DNA of 64,000 nt from Brevibacterium sp. UMB1308A (GCF_030230605.1 NZ_JASPDO010000001.1:199264-263263), one strand, 5' to 3'. Shown: positions 1 to 10,080, numbered from the stretch's first letter. The notes: generated by a model from the sequence alone, not told the origin. Translations and numbers: made by a program.

Positions 1-60
1 GAAGGAACGACCTCGGGCATGCTTTCTGCCACCACCAACCACCCCCGTAGGACAACCACT

Positions 61-1413
61 GTGAGCACAACCGACAAACTGTATTCAGCACTCATGAAAC
101 GTGAGGCCGAATCTGACATGCCTGAGCAAACCCGCTCACAGGTCGCATCCAACGGGCTCAAACTCATCACGGCCAACGCCTTGCAGTCCTCTGGGGACCA
201 AACGGTGAACGCGTCGACCGTGTTGCCGTGGCTGTTCTCAGCCTTGGGCGTACCGCCGGCGCTGGCCGGACTTCTGGTTCCGATTCGCGAATCCGGTTCG
301 ATGCTTCCGCAAGCGGCACTCACTCCCCTGGTGGTGAAGGCGCGCTACCGCAAACACGTGTTCGTAGCCGGCGCACTCACGCAGGCGGCCTCGGTTGCGG
401 TAATGACAGGGGCCGCTGTTTTCGCATCTGGGCTTGCAGCCGGGCTCATCATCATTGCGGCACTTGCAGTATTCTCTTTTGGTCGGTGCCTGTGCTCTAT
501 TGCATCTAAGGACGTGCAAGGTCGCACGATCCCCAAAGGCGAGCGCGGCCAGATCAACGGGCTTGCCACAACGGTTGCCGGGTTCGTGGCGATCACCTTG
601 GGGCTAGCGATTCGCGTGTGGGGTGGCGACGATCTCACACCCCAAACACTTGCGTGGATTCTGGGCTTAGGGGCAGTGCTGTGGGTGGCCGTGGCCGCCG
701 TGTACATCAGCATTGACGAACCCAGCGATGCAGAGTCTTCGAAGTCCGCTTCTGCAAAATCTGCTCCCGCAAAGTCCGCGCAGGATGCAAAGGCGTCCAA
801 CTGGTTCAAAGACACCATCGACCTGTTGCGAACGGACCAGCTGTTCCGTCATTTCGTCACGGTGCGCTCACTGCTTTTGGTGTCCTCGCTGAGTCCGCCG
901 TTTATTGTCATGCTTTCGGTGCAGTCGGGCGCCTCGGGACTGGCTGGCCTAGGCGGATTCGTGATCGCCTCTGGGCTGGCGTCACTCTTGGGCGGTCGGA
1001 TCTTTGGCCGATTTGCTGACAAATCAAGTAAACGGCTCATGAGCGTCGGCGCAGGAATTGCTTCCGCGATTATCCTGGCCACGATCCTCATCGCGTCGAT
1101 TCCTGCTCTGACGGACCAGCACACGCTCATCAGCGTGGTGTTCGTGGTGGCATATTTCCTCATCACCCTCATGCACACAGGCGTCCGCGTGGGACGTAAA
1201 ACATATGTAGTGGATATGGCTGAAGGCGACATGCGCACAACTTACGTGGCGGTGTCCAACTCAGCCATGGGATTCATGCTGCTGATTGTGGGTGGAATCA
1301 GCTCTGCATTGGCCACAATCCACGTGTTCTACGCGCTGGGTTTCCTCGCGGTCATGGGTCTGGTGGGCGTCTTTACCGGTGCCAAACTGCCCGATGTTTC
1401 GCGCAAACAATAG
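61..1413 (+). CDS. MFS transporter
   Basis: Twelve-helix-type major facilitator protein of about 450 residues, probably a drug or metabolite exporter in the cytoplasmic membrane. Alternating hydrophobic segments run through both halves, separated by a central cytoplasmic Ser/Ala/Lys-rich loop (around residues 220-245), as is usual between helices 6 and 7. The Gly-Arg-Phe-Ala-Asp-Lys stretch after the loop resembles the MFS loop 2-3/8-9 signature. I prefer the GTG at 61, which has AGGA 8 bases upstream; the in-frame ATG at 19 has GAAGGA 12 bases upstream and is the alternative. The substrate cannot be read from sequence. It is followed by a 155-base gap before the acyl-CoA synthetase and is probably not in the same operon. 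Confidence 0.8.
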   Translation: MSTTDKLYSALMKREAESDMPEQTRSQVASNGLKLITANALQSSGDQTVNASTVLPWLFSALGVPPALAGLLVPIRESGSMLPQAALTPLVVKARYRKHVFVAGALTQAASVAVMTGAAVFASGLAAGLIIIAALAVFSFGRCLCSIASKDVQGRTIPKGERGQINGLATTVAGFVAITLGLAIRVWGGDDLTPQTLAWILGLGAVLWVAVAAVYISIDEPSDAESSKSASAKSAPAKSAQDAKASNWFKDTIDLLRTDQLFRHFVTVRSLLLVSSLSPPFIVMLSVQSGASGLAGLGGFVIASGLASLLGGRIFGRFADKSSKRLMSVGAGIASAIILATILIASIPALTDQHTLISVVFVVAYFLITLMHTGVRVGRKTYVVDMAEGDMRTTYVAVSNSAMGFMLLIVGGISSALATIHVFYALGFLAVMGLVGVFTGAKLPDVSRKQ

Positions 1414-1568
1414 GCCCACAAGACTCCGCCCTGCACTCCCTCGGCCGTACGCGTTTCTCGCTGCGACACACTATTGCATCACCCCAGCGTGTGACTTATA
1501 TTACAAACAGGTCAGTAAACAGTGACTAACTGAAACAACACTCACGCGTTGCACGCAAAGGAGCGCCA

Positions 1569-3296
1569 ATGACGTCGGCCCAACTCTCCTACTCCTCCGG
1601 ACCTTCATCAGCACCCCTCTTAGGTGACACGATCGACGGGCACTTCCAAAAACTGGTCGCATCCGACCCACAAGCCATCGCCCTGATCGACCACCCAACG
1701 GGACGCACATACACATATGAACAGCTCAACGAACAAGCCAACTTCTTGGCGTATGGGCTGATCGAACGTGGCATCAAGAAGGGCGACCGCGTAGGAATCT
1801 GGGCCCAGAACCTCCCCGAATGGGTCATCGTCATGTACGCATGCGCCAAACTGGGCGCAATTCTGGTCAACATCAACCCTGCATACCGTGCCCACGAACT
1901 TGAATACGTGGTCAAACAGTCCGGCATGACCATGCTCATCAGCCAAATCTCGGCACCCCCACACTCCGACTTCGTGGCCATTGCCCGGGAAGTCAACACC
2001 CAGGTGCCCAGCCTCCAACTCGTCTACATCGACACGCCAAACCCCAACCACAACCCGGAAGCCACCTCGAAACTCACCCCACACACCCACACCGAACACA
2101 CCCTCAACCCCACGGAACTCCTTTCCACCTTGTTGACGCGAGGCAATGAACTCGCGCAGACCTCGGGCGCCAAAATGGCCCAGCGCCTCGAAGCGATCTC
2201 CCACGAACTCAACGCCGACGACCCCATCAACCTGCAGTACACCTCGGGAACCACCGGATTCCCCAAAGGCGTGACCCTGACCCACCACAACCTGCTCAAC
2301 AACGGGTACTTCATTGGCGAACTACTCAGCTACACGCCGGCCGACCGCGTGTGCCTCCCCGTGCCGTTCTTCCACTGCTTTGGCATGGTGATTGGGATCC
2401 TCGCGGCCTACTCGCACGGCTCCAGCGCCATCATCCCCAACCCCGGGTTCAACCCGCAGAAGACCCTGGAGGCCGTCACCGCCCACAAGGCAACTTCGCT
2501 GTACGGCGTGCCCACCATGTTCATCGCGGAACTGGAGTTGGCGAACTTTGGCCAGTACGACCTCGGTACCCTACGCACGGGCGTCATGGCCGGCTCCACG
2601 TGCCCAGTGGAGGTCATGAACAAGGTCATTGATCGGATGAATATGGCCGAGGTGGCAATCTGTTACGGAATGACCGAAACTTCCCCTGTATCCACCATGA
2701 CGCGTGCAGACGATTCGATTGAGCGTCGCACGCAGACCGTTGGCCGGGTGATGCCACACGTCGAGGTGAAGGTCGCCGACCCTGTCACCGGACTCCCGCT
2801 GCCTCGTGGGCAAAAAGGTGAGCTGTGTACACGTGGCTACTCCGTGATGCGCGGTTACTGGAACGAGCCAGACAAGACCGCGGAAGCCATTGACGACGCA
2901 GGGTGGATGCACACAGGTGACCTGGCGATCATGGACGAAGACGGTTATCTAGACATCTCCGGTCGCATTAAGGACATCGTGATTCGCGGTGGCGAAAACA
3001 TCTACCCGCGGGAGATCGAAGAGTTCCTCTACACGCACCCCGCAATTCGAGATGTTCAGGTGGTGGGGGTTCCCGACTCAACCTACGGCGAAGAGCTCCT
3101 GGCATGGGTGATCTTGCGCGACCCCAATGACACGCTCACCGCCGAGGACGTCAAGGCTTTCGCTCAAGGCAAGCTCGCGCACTACAAGATTCCGCGGTAT
3201 GTGGAAGTGCGGACAGACTTCCCGATGACGGTGTCCGGGAAGATCCGCAAGGTAGAGCTCCGCGAAGAGGGCGCACAACTCATTGAGGGCAAGTAA
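1569..3296 (+). CDS. AMP-binding acyl-CoA synthetase (FadD-like)
   Basis: Adenylate-forming enzyme of 575 residues, likely activating a fatty or other carboxylic acid to acyl-CoA via acyl-AMP. The P-loop-like core YTSGTTGFPKGV lies near residue 225, the A5 motif YGMTETSP near 365, the A7 motif TGDLAIMDEDGYLDISGR with the hinge region near 460, and the C-terminal catalytic lysine motif SGKIRK near the end. Length and order fit medium/long-chain acyl-CoA synthetases. The ATG at 1569 follows AAAGGAGCG. A His/Asn/Pro/Thr-rich insert (about residues 155-190) is unusual in composition. The preceding gap has an AT-rich stretch (1496-1528) with an imperfect inverted repeat GTCAGT/AGTGAC that might hold a promoter or operator. 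Chain-length specificity is not predictable here. Confidence 0.9.
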   Translation: MTSAQLSYSSGPSSAPLLGDTIDGHFQKLVASDPQAIALIDHPTGRTYTYEQLNEQANFLAYGLIERGIKKGDRVGIWAQNLPEWVIVMYACAKLGAILVNINPAYRAHELEYVVKQSGMTMLISQISAPPHSDFVAIAREVNTQVPSLQLVYIDTPNPNHNPEATSKLTPHTHTEHTLNPTELLSTLLTRGNELAQTSGAKMAQRLEAISHELNADDPINLQYTSGTTGFPKGVTLTHHNLLNNGYFIGELLSYTPADRVCLPVPFFHCFGMVIGILAAYSHGSSAIIPNPGFNPQKTLEAVTAHKATSLYGVPTMFIAELELANFGQYDLGTLRTGVMAGSTCPVEVMNKVIDRMNMAEVAICYGMTETSPVSTMTRADDSIERRTQTVGRVMPHVEVKVADPVTGLPLPRGQKGELCTRGYSVMRGYWNEPDKTAEAIDDAGWMHTGDLAIMDEDGYLDISGRIKDIVIRGGENIYPREIEEFLYTHPAIRDVQVVGVPDSTYGEELLAWVILRDPNDTLTAEDVKAFAQGKLAHYKIPRYVEVRTDFPMTVSGKIRKVELREEGAQLIEGK

Positions 3297-3335
3297 CGGC
3301 GAGCAGCGCCGCTATTGCGGTCGTTAGCAGAATTC

Positions 3336-4178
3336 TTAGCGACGCTGCCCGTTGTTGTTAGCCGGGACGGTCGCTGGGGCCGGTGCTGGGGCTGGCGATG
3401 TCACGCGCGCAATGTTGTTCGCGGTTGCGAAGACCTTTTGCACATAGTCATCCGAGTCGTTGTATGCGCGAATTGCTTTATCCCAGCCGACTGACGATCC
3501 CATGTTTCCTGATTTGCACAGGTACGCGACTGCGGTAACGGTAGCGTCGTCGATGTTGTTGGGGTTGGTACGGCCATCCCCGTTTCCGTCTTTGGCCATG
3601 CTCTGCCAGGTCTGCGGCAAGAACTGCATGGGCCCTACAGCACGGTCAAATTCGGTATCGCCGTCCAGTCGCCCTTTGTCGGTGTCGTTGATGCGCTTGA
3701 AGCCTTGACCGTTGAGCTGAGGGCCCAGAATGTCCTTGTCAGCGTTGCCGTCATCTTTAATCTTGGCTCCACCCAGGCGACCGTGGTTCGACTCAACTGC
3801 CCCGATCGCTGCCAGGGTGTTCCAGTTGAGGTTGCACGAAGGGTGTTCGCGCACACCCCACAGGGTAGCCCCCACATAGGCCTGGAGGACGCGACGCGGA
3901 ATGTTGGTCTTTTTCGACGTGTCGTCGAGCCAGTCCAGTGACAGATCAGCTTTGGCAACGGCGGCGGGGTCCGCGGTAGGTGTTGCTGTTGGGTCGTCAT
4001 CTGCGCCGCCCAACGAATCTGGTGTGGGCAGTGGCGCTGGGTCTGGCGTCTGTGGTCCCGCCGCTTGGCTACTGTCAGGCTGGAGGGACAGTTTGGTGAT
4101 CACAACACCGGATCCCACCAAGAGGCCCAGCGCCAAGAGTCCTGCGATCGCAACGAACACTTTAGAGCCGGTGCCCAT
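3336..4178 (-). CDS. Lytic murein transglycosylase, membrane-anchored (MltB/SLT_2-like)
   Basis: About 280 residues: one N-terminal transmembrane helix (residues 5-27), a Pro/Thr/Asp-rich linker, then a soluble domain resembling SLT_2 lytic transglycosylases, which cleave the MurNAc-GlcNAc glycosidic bond of peptidoglycan. The likely catalytic glutamate is in AAIGAVESNHG, followed by GPMQFLPQTW, which is typical of the MltB/SLT fold. A short Pro/Ala tail ends the protein. The start at 4178 has a strong AGGAGGTAC site and forms a TGATG overlap with the stop of the upstream surface protein, so the two are translationally coupled and probably act together at the cell wall. A longer reading frame begins upstream, but the coupled start is much better supported. 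Confidence 0.82.
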   Translation of the reverse strand: MGTGSKVFVAIAGLLALGLLVGSGVVITKLSLQPDSSQAAGPQTPDPAPLPTPDSLGGADDDPTATPTADPAAVAKADLSLDWLDDTSKKTNIPRRVLQAYVGATLWGVREHPSCNLNWNTLAAIGAVESNHGRLGGAKIKDDGNADKDILGPQLNGQGFKRINDTDKGRLDGDTEFDRAVGPMQFLPQTWQSMAKDGNGDGRTNPNNIDDATVTAVAYLCKSGNMGSSVGWDKAIRAYNDSDDYVQKVFATANNIARVTSPAPAPAPATVPANNNGQRR

Positions 4179-6796
4179 CAGTACCTCCTGCTGTTCAGTA
4201 CGACCATGACAATGAAACCAATGAGAATCGCGGCGAGAACGATTCCGGCGATGGAAATGGTCCACCATTCGTCGCCCAGCTGTCCTTTAGCCTGGTCGAT
4301 GTTCTTGTCTAGGGGTTTCGCTTCAGGTTTTTCTGGTTCGTCGTCTTGGGGCTGCAACAGGTTCTGTTGCACGGCACTTCCTGCGCACGTACTCAGGATG
4401 TTCGACGTAACCAGCGAACGAGCAGTGTCGACCGTGTCACCTACCGCGAACTTCATGGTGTAGCCCTTCGAGCCCACCTTGAGTTCAACTTCGTATTCGC
4501 CCACTTTGTTGAAACCGAATGTGAGCGCACCGCTTTCACCTGCGGGGAGTTTTCCGGTGTCGCCGTCGCTGAGTCCAGCCCCATCTGATTCGGGGCCAAA
4601 TACGATTGCGTCACCCGTGCCACTGATCTGGCGCATGCTGATCTCGACTTCGTCGTTGCTTCCCGAGGTGTTCCATTCGAAGGATGGGGCACTTGCCCCA
4701 GCGCCACCGGTTGCCCAGTAGCTTCCCTGCGGGTCTACGAAGTCGGTGATTCCAGCTTGCGCGGTACGGGTTGCGGACTGCGAGATCACCGAGGTCGAAC
4801 CGGCTGGCACCGTACGGGTGCCTTTGCGGTTGCTCACCTTGATGTTGCCTGCTGTGTGGAAGACGAAGTTTCCGGAGCGCAGTTGCTGTTCGTCTTCAAC
4901 ATTGACGGGGCACAGTTTCACGCCGGATGGTGCGCGCACGATCTTGATATTGGGGTCGGCTGTTGGGGTCGCCGAGGCCCCTTCCGTAGCGCCGTCCGTG
5001 GCTTCGTCTGTGGGTTCGCCCTGGGCTTCAACCGTTGACGACGCTGTGGGTTCAGGGGTTTCGGTTGCCTCAGTTGGGGTTGAGGTTACCGTCGGCGTGA
5101 CGCTTGGTGACGCTGTGGCGCTCGGTGTCGCCGAGGTCGTTGGAGTTCCCGTTGGCCCTGGAGTGGGCTCTTCGTCCTTCACATAAGGCCTGGTGATGGG
5201 GAACCGAAGCCCAGAGTTGTTAAACAGCGCGGACTGCTTACAGTCGACCGATGCTGGGTCTGCTCCGCCTACTGCGAATTTGAGGATCCTGTCGAAGTCG
5301 GCCCATTCGTCTGGTGCGCCGTCTTTGGTCATGGATCGGGTTCCGTACCCTACGCAGTACACGCCTGGTTTGCTGAACTTCCAGGTGGCGAACAGGTCAC
5401 GCGAGGCGTTCGAGCGGTGGCGCACTTTGCTGACCGTGTTGCGGCGCAGCTCGAGCGATCCGGCCCATTCTTTGGGTTCAGACGATTCAATGGCAGGTTT
5501 CTTCCCTGGTTTAGGTTCGTCTTTAACCGGCTTCTTGGTGTGAGGGTTAACCGTACCGTTGCGGTAGTGGGCGGTTGCACCTTCAGGCGCGTCGATGAGG
5601 TTAAACTGGAACTGTTGCAGGGGCGCATCGCCGCTGAAGGAGAACCCGAGGTCACTGGTGTCCTTGTTGACCTCGTAGTACGGTTCTTTGGTCGTGGAGT
5701 CGGCTTGACCTGCTGGGTCCAGTGGCAACATGTGCGCGCCGGATTGGCTTGCCCGTGGAGTGTTTTGGGCGTCGCAGTCCGCGGTGATGTTTTGGGCTGC
5801 TTGCTTCCAGTCTTTTCCGACTGCAATGGTCAGGTTGGTGGTTTTTTGAGTGAGCGTGGGGGCGGTTGCTGGGAACGAGTTACCCAACTGGAACGTTTCA
5901 CGCAGATGCGAAACCGTCACCGCCACACAGAACACGGAAACCTCTGGTTCTTCCTTCTCCGGCGCTTCCGGATCCTGTGGCTCAGGTGTGGGCTCCGAGT
6001 CTGACGTAGGTTCTGGATCAGAGGTTGGTTCTGCAGTTGTCGTTTCCTCTGGGGTCGCTGTTTCTTCTGGCGTGGGTTCGCTGTCTACCAGGTCATTCGG
6101 CGTTTCAGCAGGAGTGGCCTGCTCCTCGTTAGAAACGCTAGTTCCGCCGGGAACCGGGTTGAGCGAAGGGTTGATAAGGGGGTCTTCGCTGGGTTGCTCA
6201 CTTTGGGTGGGGGTTTGTTCGGGTGTGGCCGAGGTCGTTGGGGTTGGTTCGATCCCGGGAGTTTCTGCGAGGTCTTCTACTTCAGTGAGTTCCCATGTAA
6301 GTGGGTACTTGTGGTCGACATCGAACGCGCGGGAGGCATTTGAGCTGATAGGCGAGTAGGTAGACACCTTACGCTCGGTTGCACTCGAGGTGATGTCGAC
6401 GCGCGCACCGGCTTTCTTCTCACCGTTAGGCTTCACGACTTTGGCGCCTGTGACGGACACACTCACTGGCTGGTCCTGGGGTTTGAGGTCGTGGGGGCGA
6501 ATGGACGAGTCGAAGATCCCGTCCTCGGATCCAATAATGACGTCTTGTGCAGGCAGAACCTTGCCGTCACTGCGCGGGTCATCGATAGTAAGGCCGTCCT
6601 CGCCGACCCTCAACGAGGGTCGGTCGAGGAGCTTGCGGTCTGCTGCACCGGTACCCGGTTGCGCGTCCGACCGTTCGTTAGAAACGATCGTGGGCGCCGC
6701 CTCGACAAAGTGTCCAGGCATGATGACAAGTGCAAGCACCGCGGCCACTACTGTGGGGATTGCGCCGGGCACTCGCGGACTAGGTAACATCCGCAC
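4178..6796 (-). CDS. Choice-of-anchor M surface-anchored protein
   Basis: Cell-surface protein of about 872 residues with an N-terminal signal/transmembrane segment and a C-terminal transmembrane helix followed by a short Arg-Arg-Tyr tail; no LPXTG is visible. Two copies of a beta-rich repeat with aromatic-Gly ends (KFSKPGVYCVGYGT and FNKVGEYEVELKV) resemble the actinobacterial surface-anchored repeat seen in choice-of-anchor M proteins. Between domains lie long Pro/Thr/Glu-rich stalks (about residues 190-290 and 545-620). I chose the GTG at 6796, which has AGGAGA six bases upstream; the ATG two codons later is possible. The gene is coupled by a one-base overlap to the downstream transglycosylase. 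The ABC transporter often found with this family is not in the window. Role is inferred as adhesion or wall architecture. Confidence 0.7.
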   Translation of the reverse strand: MRMLPSPRVPGAIPTVVAAVLALVIMPGHFVEAAPTIVSNERSDAQPGTGAADRKLLDRPSLRVGEDGLTIDDPRSDGKVLPAQDVIIGSEDGIFDSSIRPHDLKPQDQPVSVSVTGAKVVKPNGEKKAGARVDITSSATERKVSTYSPISSNASRAFDVDHKYPLTWELTEVEDLAETPGIEPTPTTSATPEQTPTQSEQPSEDPLINPSLNPVPGGTSVSNEEQATPAETPNDLVDSEPTPEETATPEETTTAEPTSDPEPTSDSEPTPEPQDPEAPEKEEPEVSVFCVAVTVSHLRETFQLGNSFPATAPTLTQKTTNLTIAVGKDWKQAAQNITADCDAQNTPRASQSGAHMLPLDPAGQADSTTKEPYYEVNKDTSDLGFSFSGDAPLQQFQFNLIDAPEGATAHYRNGTVNPHTKKPVKDEPKPGKKPAIESSEPKEWAGSLELRRNTVSKVRHRSNASRDLFATWKFSKPGVYCVGYGTRSMTKDGAPDEWADFDRILKFAVGGADPASVDCKQSALFNNSGLRFPITRPYVKDEEPTPGPTGTPTTSATPSATASPSVTPTVTSTPTEATETPEPTASSTVEAQGEPTDEATDGATEGASATPTADPNIKIVRAPSGVKLCPVNVEDEQQLRSGNFVFHTAGNIKVSNRKGTRTVPAGSTSVISQSATRTAQAGITDFVDPQGSYWATGGAGASAPSFEWNTSGSNDEVEISMRQISGTGDAIVFGPESDGAGLSDGDTGKLPAGESGALTFGFNKVGEYEVELKVGSKGYTMKFAVGDTVDTARSLVTSNILSTCAGSAVQQNLLQPQDDEPEKPEAKPLDKNIDQAKGQLGDEWWTISIAGIVLAAILIGFIVMVVLNSRRY

Positions 6797-6955
6797 GAGT
6801 ATTCTCCTGAGGGGGTGTGCCTTTATTTGGCCAAGAACGAGTAGACCACACAAAAGTTAACACACAGGAAACTCGCCGTTACACCTAAACGTCCGTTAAG
6901 CTTCCCACCAGGAGTAATACGAAATCTGAAGTACTTGCCCCTTAGAGAATGCCCT

Positions 6956-7372
6956 CTACGACTCCATGAGTCGCGAACGAATAAGGAAACGCTTTCCAGT
7001 AGGTGACTCAACCGAAAAACCCGAGCCACGCCCCGTCACCACATCGACGGTGATGTGAGTATGTTTCCAGTACTCGAATTGGGCTTTAGACATCCAAAAC
7101 TCGCACTGCGCGGCTGCTTCTTCCACCTCGGGCAAGGTGAAAACTCCTAACAGCACGTCACTGTCCCCCGTGATGAACTCCCCTGCCGGGTAGCACATGG
7201 GAGCCGAACCGTCACAACATCCGCCGGACTGGTGAAACATCAGTTGACCGTGAACGCCCACCAGTTCGACCAACAGGTCCACAGCTTCCTGGGTGAGAGC
7301 CACCCTGGAGTGACTTTCACCCGGGGGCGCCGGCGCCTCTAGTACCGGCGCCCCCGCTTGTGCGTTGCTCAT
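6956..7372 (-). CDS. DUF779 domain-containing protein
   Basis: Protein of 138 residues whose core FHQSGGCCDGS and PMCYPAGEF are hallmarks of DUF779, a small Cys-containing family habitually encoded beside aldehyde dehydrogenases; its biochemical role is unknown. Its ATG overlaps the TAA stop of the aldehyde dehydrogenase by one base (TAATG), so the pair is translationally coupled. The first 25 codons are Ala/Pro-rich and contain an 11-bp perfect inverted repeat (7323-7355) that would form a GC-rich hairpin close to the start codon. Confidence 0.88.
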   Translation of the reverse strand: MSNAQAGAPVLEAPAPPGESHSRVALTQEAVDLLVELVGVHGQLMFHQSGGCCDGSAPMCYPAGEFITGDSDVLLGVFTLPEVEEAAAQCEFWMSKAQFEYWKHTHITVDVVTGRGSGFSVESPTGKRFLIRSRLMES

Positions 7373-8895
7373 TAGAACAGTCCAGTGGGCTGCTCGGAGT
7401 AGCTGACCAGCATGTTCTTGGTCTGCTGGTAGTGGCTGAGCATCATGAGGTGGTTCTCACGGCCGATACCAGAGTTCTTGTACCCACCGAACGCTGCGTG
7501 CGCTGGATACGTGTGGTAGTTGTTCACCCACACGCGCCCAGCCTGGATTTCGCGACCAGCTCGGTAAGCCGTGTTGGTGTTACGGCTCCACACACCTGAC
7601 CCAAGACCGTACAGCGTGTCATTGGCAATGCTCAGCGCTTCGTCGTAGTCCTTGAACGAAGTCAGCGCGAGCACAGGACCAAAGATTTCCTCTTGGAAGA
7701 TGCGCATGCTGTTGTTCCCGCGGAACACGGTGGGCTGAACGTAGAAGCCACCGGCCAGATCGCCGTCAAGGTGAGCTTGCTCGCCACCGATGAGCACCTC
7801 GGCCCCTTCTTCCTTACCAATAGCCAGATACGACAGGATCTTTTCCAGCTGATCGTTGGACGCCTGCGCACCCACCATGGTGTTCGTATCCAGCGGGTTG
7901 CCTTGCACGAACTTCTTCACACGCTCAATACCTGCTTCGACGAATTCGTCGAAAATGCTTTCCTGCACCAGAGCGCGCGAAGGGCACGTACACACTTCAC
8001 CCTGGTTGAGCCCGAACATGGCAAGACCTTCCACCGCCTTGTTGTAGAAGTCGTCTTTTTGCTGGGCCACGTCTTCGAAGAAGATGTTGGGGCTCTTACC
8101 ACCCAGCTCCAGAGTGATAGGGATGAGGTTTTGGGAGGCGTACTGCATGATGAGGCGCCCCGTGGTGGTTTCACCAGTGAACGCGACCTTAGCAATGCGC
8201 GGGTTGGAGGCCAGCGGCTTACCGCATTCGACACCGAATCCGTTAACCACGTTGACAACGCCAGGTGGCAATAGGTCTCCCAAAATCTCCATGAGAACCA
8301 TGATGGAGGCTGGGGTTTGTTCAGCCGGCTTGAGCACGACTGCGTTGCCGGCGGCCAACGCTGGGGCGAGTTTCCAGATGGCCATGAGGATCGGAAAGTT
8401 CCACGGGATGATCTGGCCTACAACGCCCAAGGGTTCGTGGAAGTGGTAGGCGACGGTGTCTTCGTCGAGCTGGGACAGGTGGCCTTCTTGCGTACGGATC
8501 GCCGAGGCGAAGTAACGCAAGTGATCAGCGGCTAGCGGGATGTCGGCGGCGAGGGTTTCGCGGATTGGCTTGCCGTTGTCCCAGGTTTCAGCAACAGCGA
8601 TTTTTTCGAGATTTTCATCGATGCGGTCGGCCATTGCATGCAAGATTGCCGCGCGTTCTGCCGGGCTGGTTTTGCCCCACGCGGGCGCTGCTTTGTGAGC
8701 CGCATCGAGGGCGAGCTCAATGTCGTCAGCATTTGATTGAGCAGCTTCGCAAAAGACTTTTCCGGTGACGGGAGTGACGTTTTCGAAGTATTTTCCAGAT
8801 TTTGGGGTGACCCATTCGCCACCAATGTAGTTGTCATAGCGAGAGCGGAATTCGACTTTCGCTCCATCGGTTCCTGGCTGAGCGTAAACGGTCAT
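7372..8895 (-). CDS. Aldehyde dehydrogenase (ExaC/acetaldehyde dehydrogenase type)
   Basis: NAD-dependent aldehyde dehydrogenase of 507 residues. Visible family features are the WNFP motif in the Rossmann region, FTGETTTGR, the catalytic base in LELGGKSPN and the nucleophile in [11 protein letters not shown], plus the [12 protein letters not shown]-terminal motif. The CTCPSR variant around the catalytic cysteine and the DUF779 neighbour match acetaldehyde/chloroacetaldehyde dehydrogenases such as ExaC, so oxidation of acetaldehyde or related short aldehydes to acids is likely. The start at 8895 has GAGGAG seven bases upstream. It leads a two-gene operon with DUF779. Confidence 0.92.
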   Translation of the reverse strand: MTVYAQPGTDGAKVEFRSRYDNYIGGEWVTPKSGKYFENVTPVTGKVFCEAAQSNADDIELALDAAHKAAPAWGKTSPAERAAILHAMADRIDENLEKIAVAETWDNGKPIRETLAADIPLAADHLRYFASAIRTQEGHLSQLDEDTVAYHFHEPLGVVGQIIPWNFPILMAIWKLAPALAAGNAVVLKPAEQTPASIMVLMEILGDLLPPGVVNVVNGFGVECGKPLASNPRIAKVAFTGETTTGRLIMQYASQNLIPITLELGGKSPNIFFEDVAQQKDDFYNKAVEGLAMFGLNQGEVCTCPSRALVQESIFDEFVEAGIERVKKFVQGNPLDTNTMVGAQASNDQLEKILSYLAIGKEEGAEVLIGGEQAHLDGDLAGGFYVQPTVFRGNNSMRIFQEEIFGPVLALTSFKDYDEALSIANDTLYGLGSGVWSRNTNTAYRAGREIQAGRVWVNNYHTYPAHAAFGGYKNSGIGRENHLMMLSHYQQTKNMLVSYSEQPTGLF

Positions 8896-9025
8896 GATAC
8901 TCCTCGTTGAGTGTGTTTCCGCCTCCGTTTCTGGGGGCTTGTACGCACTCTAAGGGCAGACCAATGACTGATCAATCGTTAAGTTTTTGTGATCTAGGGT
9001 GCTACCGTACGCGAACTGGCTTTCG

Positions 9026-9673
9026 TCAGCCTAACGCCCCAATCACTATGATCACCAGCGTTCCGATGATGAGGTATGGCCCCAGAGCGATCGCAGTTTT
9101 CATGGTTGCTTTGCGCATGATCATGAGCACGACCCCCACAGCAAAGCCCAAGAGCATTCCGATGAACGGCCCCAAGAGCAGTGCGAACCAACTATAGGTT
9201 CCCAGCACGGCCCCCATCGACAGACCAAGCTTCACGTCACCGAACCCGAACGCTCCCCCAGCAAAGATGAACATGACGAAGAACGCGGCGAACAAGATGA
9301 CCATGCCGGCACCACCTCGCAAGGCGGGCCCCCAGTCACCAGACGTCAGTCCCCCAGCGACCAGCGCAATCACGCTCGCGCCTGCCGCCGGCAGCGTCAC
9401 CACGTCGGGCAACCTGCGCTCAGCAAAGTCAATCGCAGCCAGGATCGGAGAAACCGCAACAAACACGGCTGCCACGTACGCACTCGGGTGGTTCCACCCG
9501 TACGCAACCAGAGTGGCCACGGCCAGCACGCCACCGGCACCGAACAGCGCAACGAGCACCCACCTCGGCGGGTCCCACGTCTCTAACAGGCGGTAACCGC
9601 GGTCAGCGGGTTCCACCTCGGCGGGGTTCTGGGCAGGTTCGCCGGAACCCAGGTCGTCATGATGCTCGTTCAC
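9026..9673 (-). CDS. Prepilin peptidase, A24 family
   Basis: Membrane aspartic peptidase of 215 residues with several hydrophobic helices after a soluble N-terminus. The two catalytic aspartates are visible: the first in AAIDFAERRLPD, the second in the GxGD motif FGFGDVKL. The family cleaves class III leaders at the Gly before the pilin hydrophobic helix. This window encodes several suitable substrates: Flp at 26.8 kb, TadE-like proteins at 20.8-21.6 kb, and the Flp-leader effectors at 39-46 kb. No other A24 peptidase is visible, so this one probably serves them all. It overlaps the upstream gene by four bases (ATGA), forming an operon with two membrane proteins rather than with the pilus genes. 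Confidence 0.88.
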   Translation of the reverse strand: MNEHHDDLGSGEPAQNPAEVEPADRGYRLLETWDPPRWVLVALFGAGGVLAVATLVAYGWNHPSAYVAAVFVAVSPILAAIDFAERRLPDVVTLPAAGASVIALVAGGLTSGDWGPALRGGAGMVILFAAFFVMFIFAGGAFGFGDVKLGLSMGAVLGTYSWFALLLGPFIGMLLGFAVGVVLMIMRKATMKTAIALGPYLIIGTLVIIVIGALG

Positions 9674-10080
9674 GGCGCCACCTCCTCTTTTTTAGGTTTG
9701 CTGACCATGGAGGCGGCTGTGATGATTGCCCCCACGAAGAGCGCGTCGATGAGCAGCTCAACGAGTGCCAGTGAGTCACTGGACAGGGTGGCGATCAAAG
9801 CGAAAGGGATGAGCGGGATAACCGCGCCTAACATGCCGGCTGGCACCAGGTTGAAGAGGATACGGCGCAGTGGGGCGTCGAGTTCCCACATACGCTCAGC
9901 CGTCATTCTGGTGAGCCCAAAGCGCCACAACAGCACTAGTGCGACGAAAAGCAGACGCGTGAAGCCTGTTCCTAGGTTGAGTGCGAGCATGGGCCCCAGA
10001 ATCACGGCTGCCACGAACGCGATAACGCTCACAGCGGCGTTCATCAGCAGGGATGCGTAAAATCCTTTTGCGTAAAACAT
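9670..10080 (-). CDS. Uncharacterised four-helix membrane protein
   Basis: Protein of 136 residues with about four hydrophobic helices and a short charged C-terminal tail (KPKKEEVAP). I do not recognise the family. It is coupled to both neighbours: its start shares a base with the stop of the 409-residue membrane-anchored protein, and its end overlaps the prepilin peptidase start by four bases. A similar-sized four-helix protein follows the related Flp-leader protein at 47470-47853. The two could play the same part, for example as an immunity or accessory membrane protein, but this is inference from size, topology and position only. Confidence 0.72.
   Translation of the reverse strand: MFYAKGFYASLLMNAAVSVIAFVAAVILGPMLALNLGTGFTRLLFVALVLLWRFGLTRMTAERMWELDAPLRRILFNLVPAGMLGAVIPLIPFALIATLSSDSLALVELLIDALFVGAIITAASMVSKPKKEEVAP

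Noticed and set aside
1496..1528. Inverted repeat upstream of the acyl-CoA synthetase as a TetR or FadR operator
   Set aside because: Arms are short (6 bases, with a mismatch) and no regulator gene is adjacent, so it is too weak to call.
3297..3335. GGCG/CGCC stem after the acyl-CoA synthetase as a terminator
   Set aside because: The stem is only four or five bases and has no T-run on either strand.
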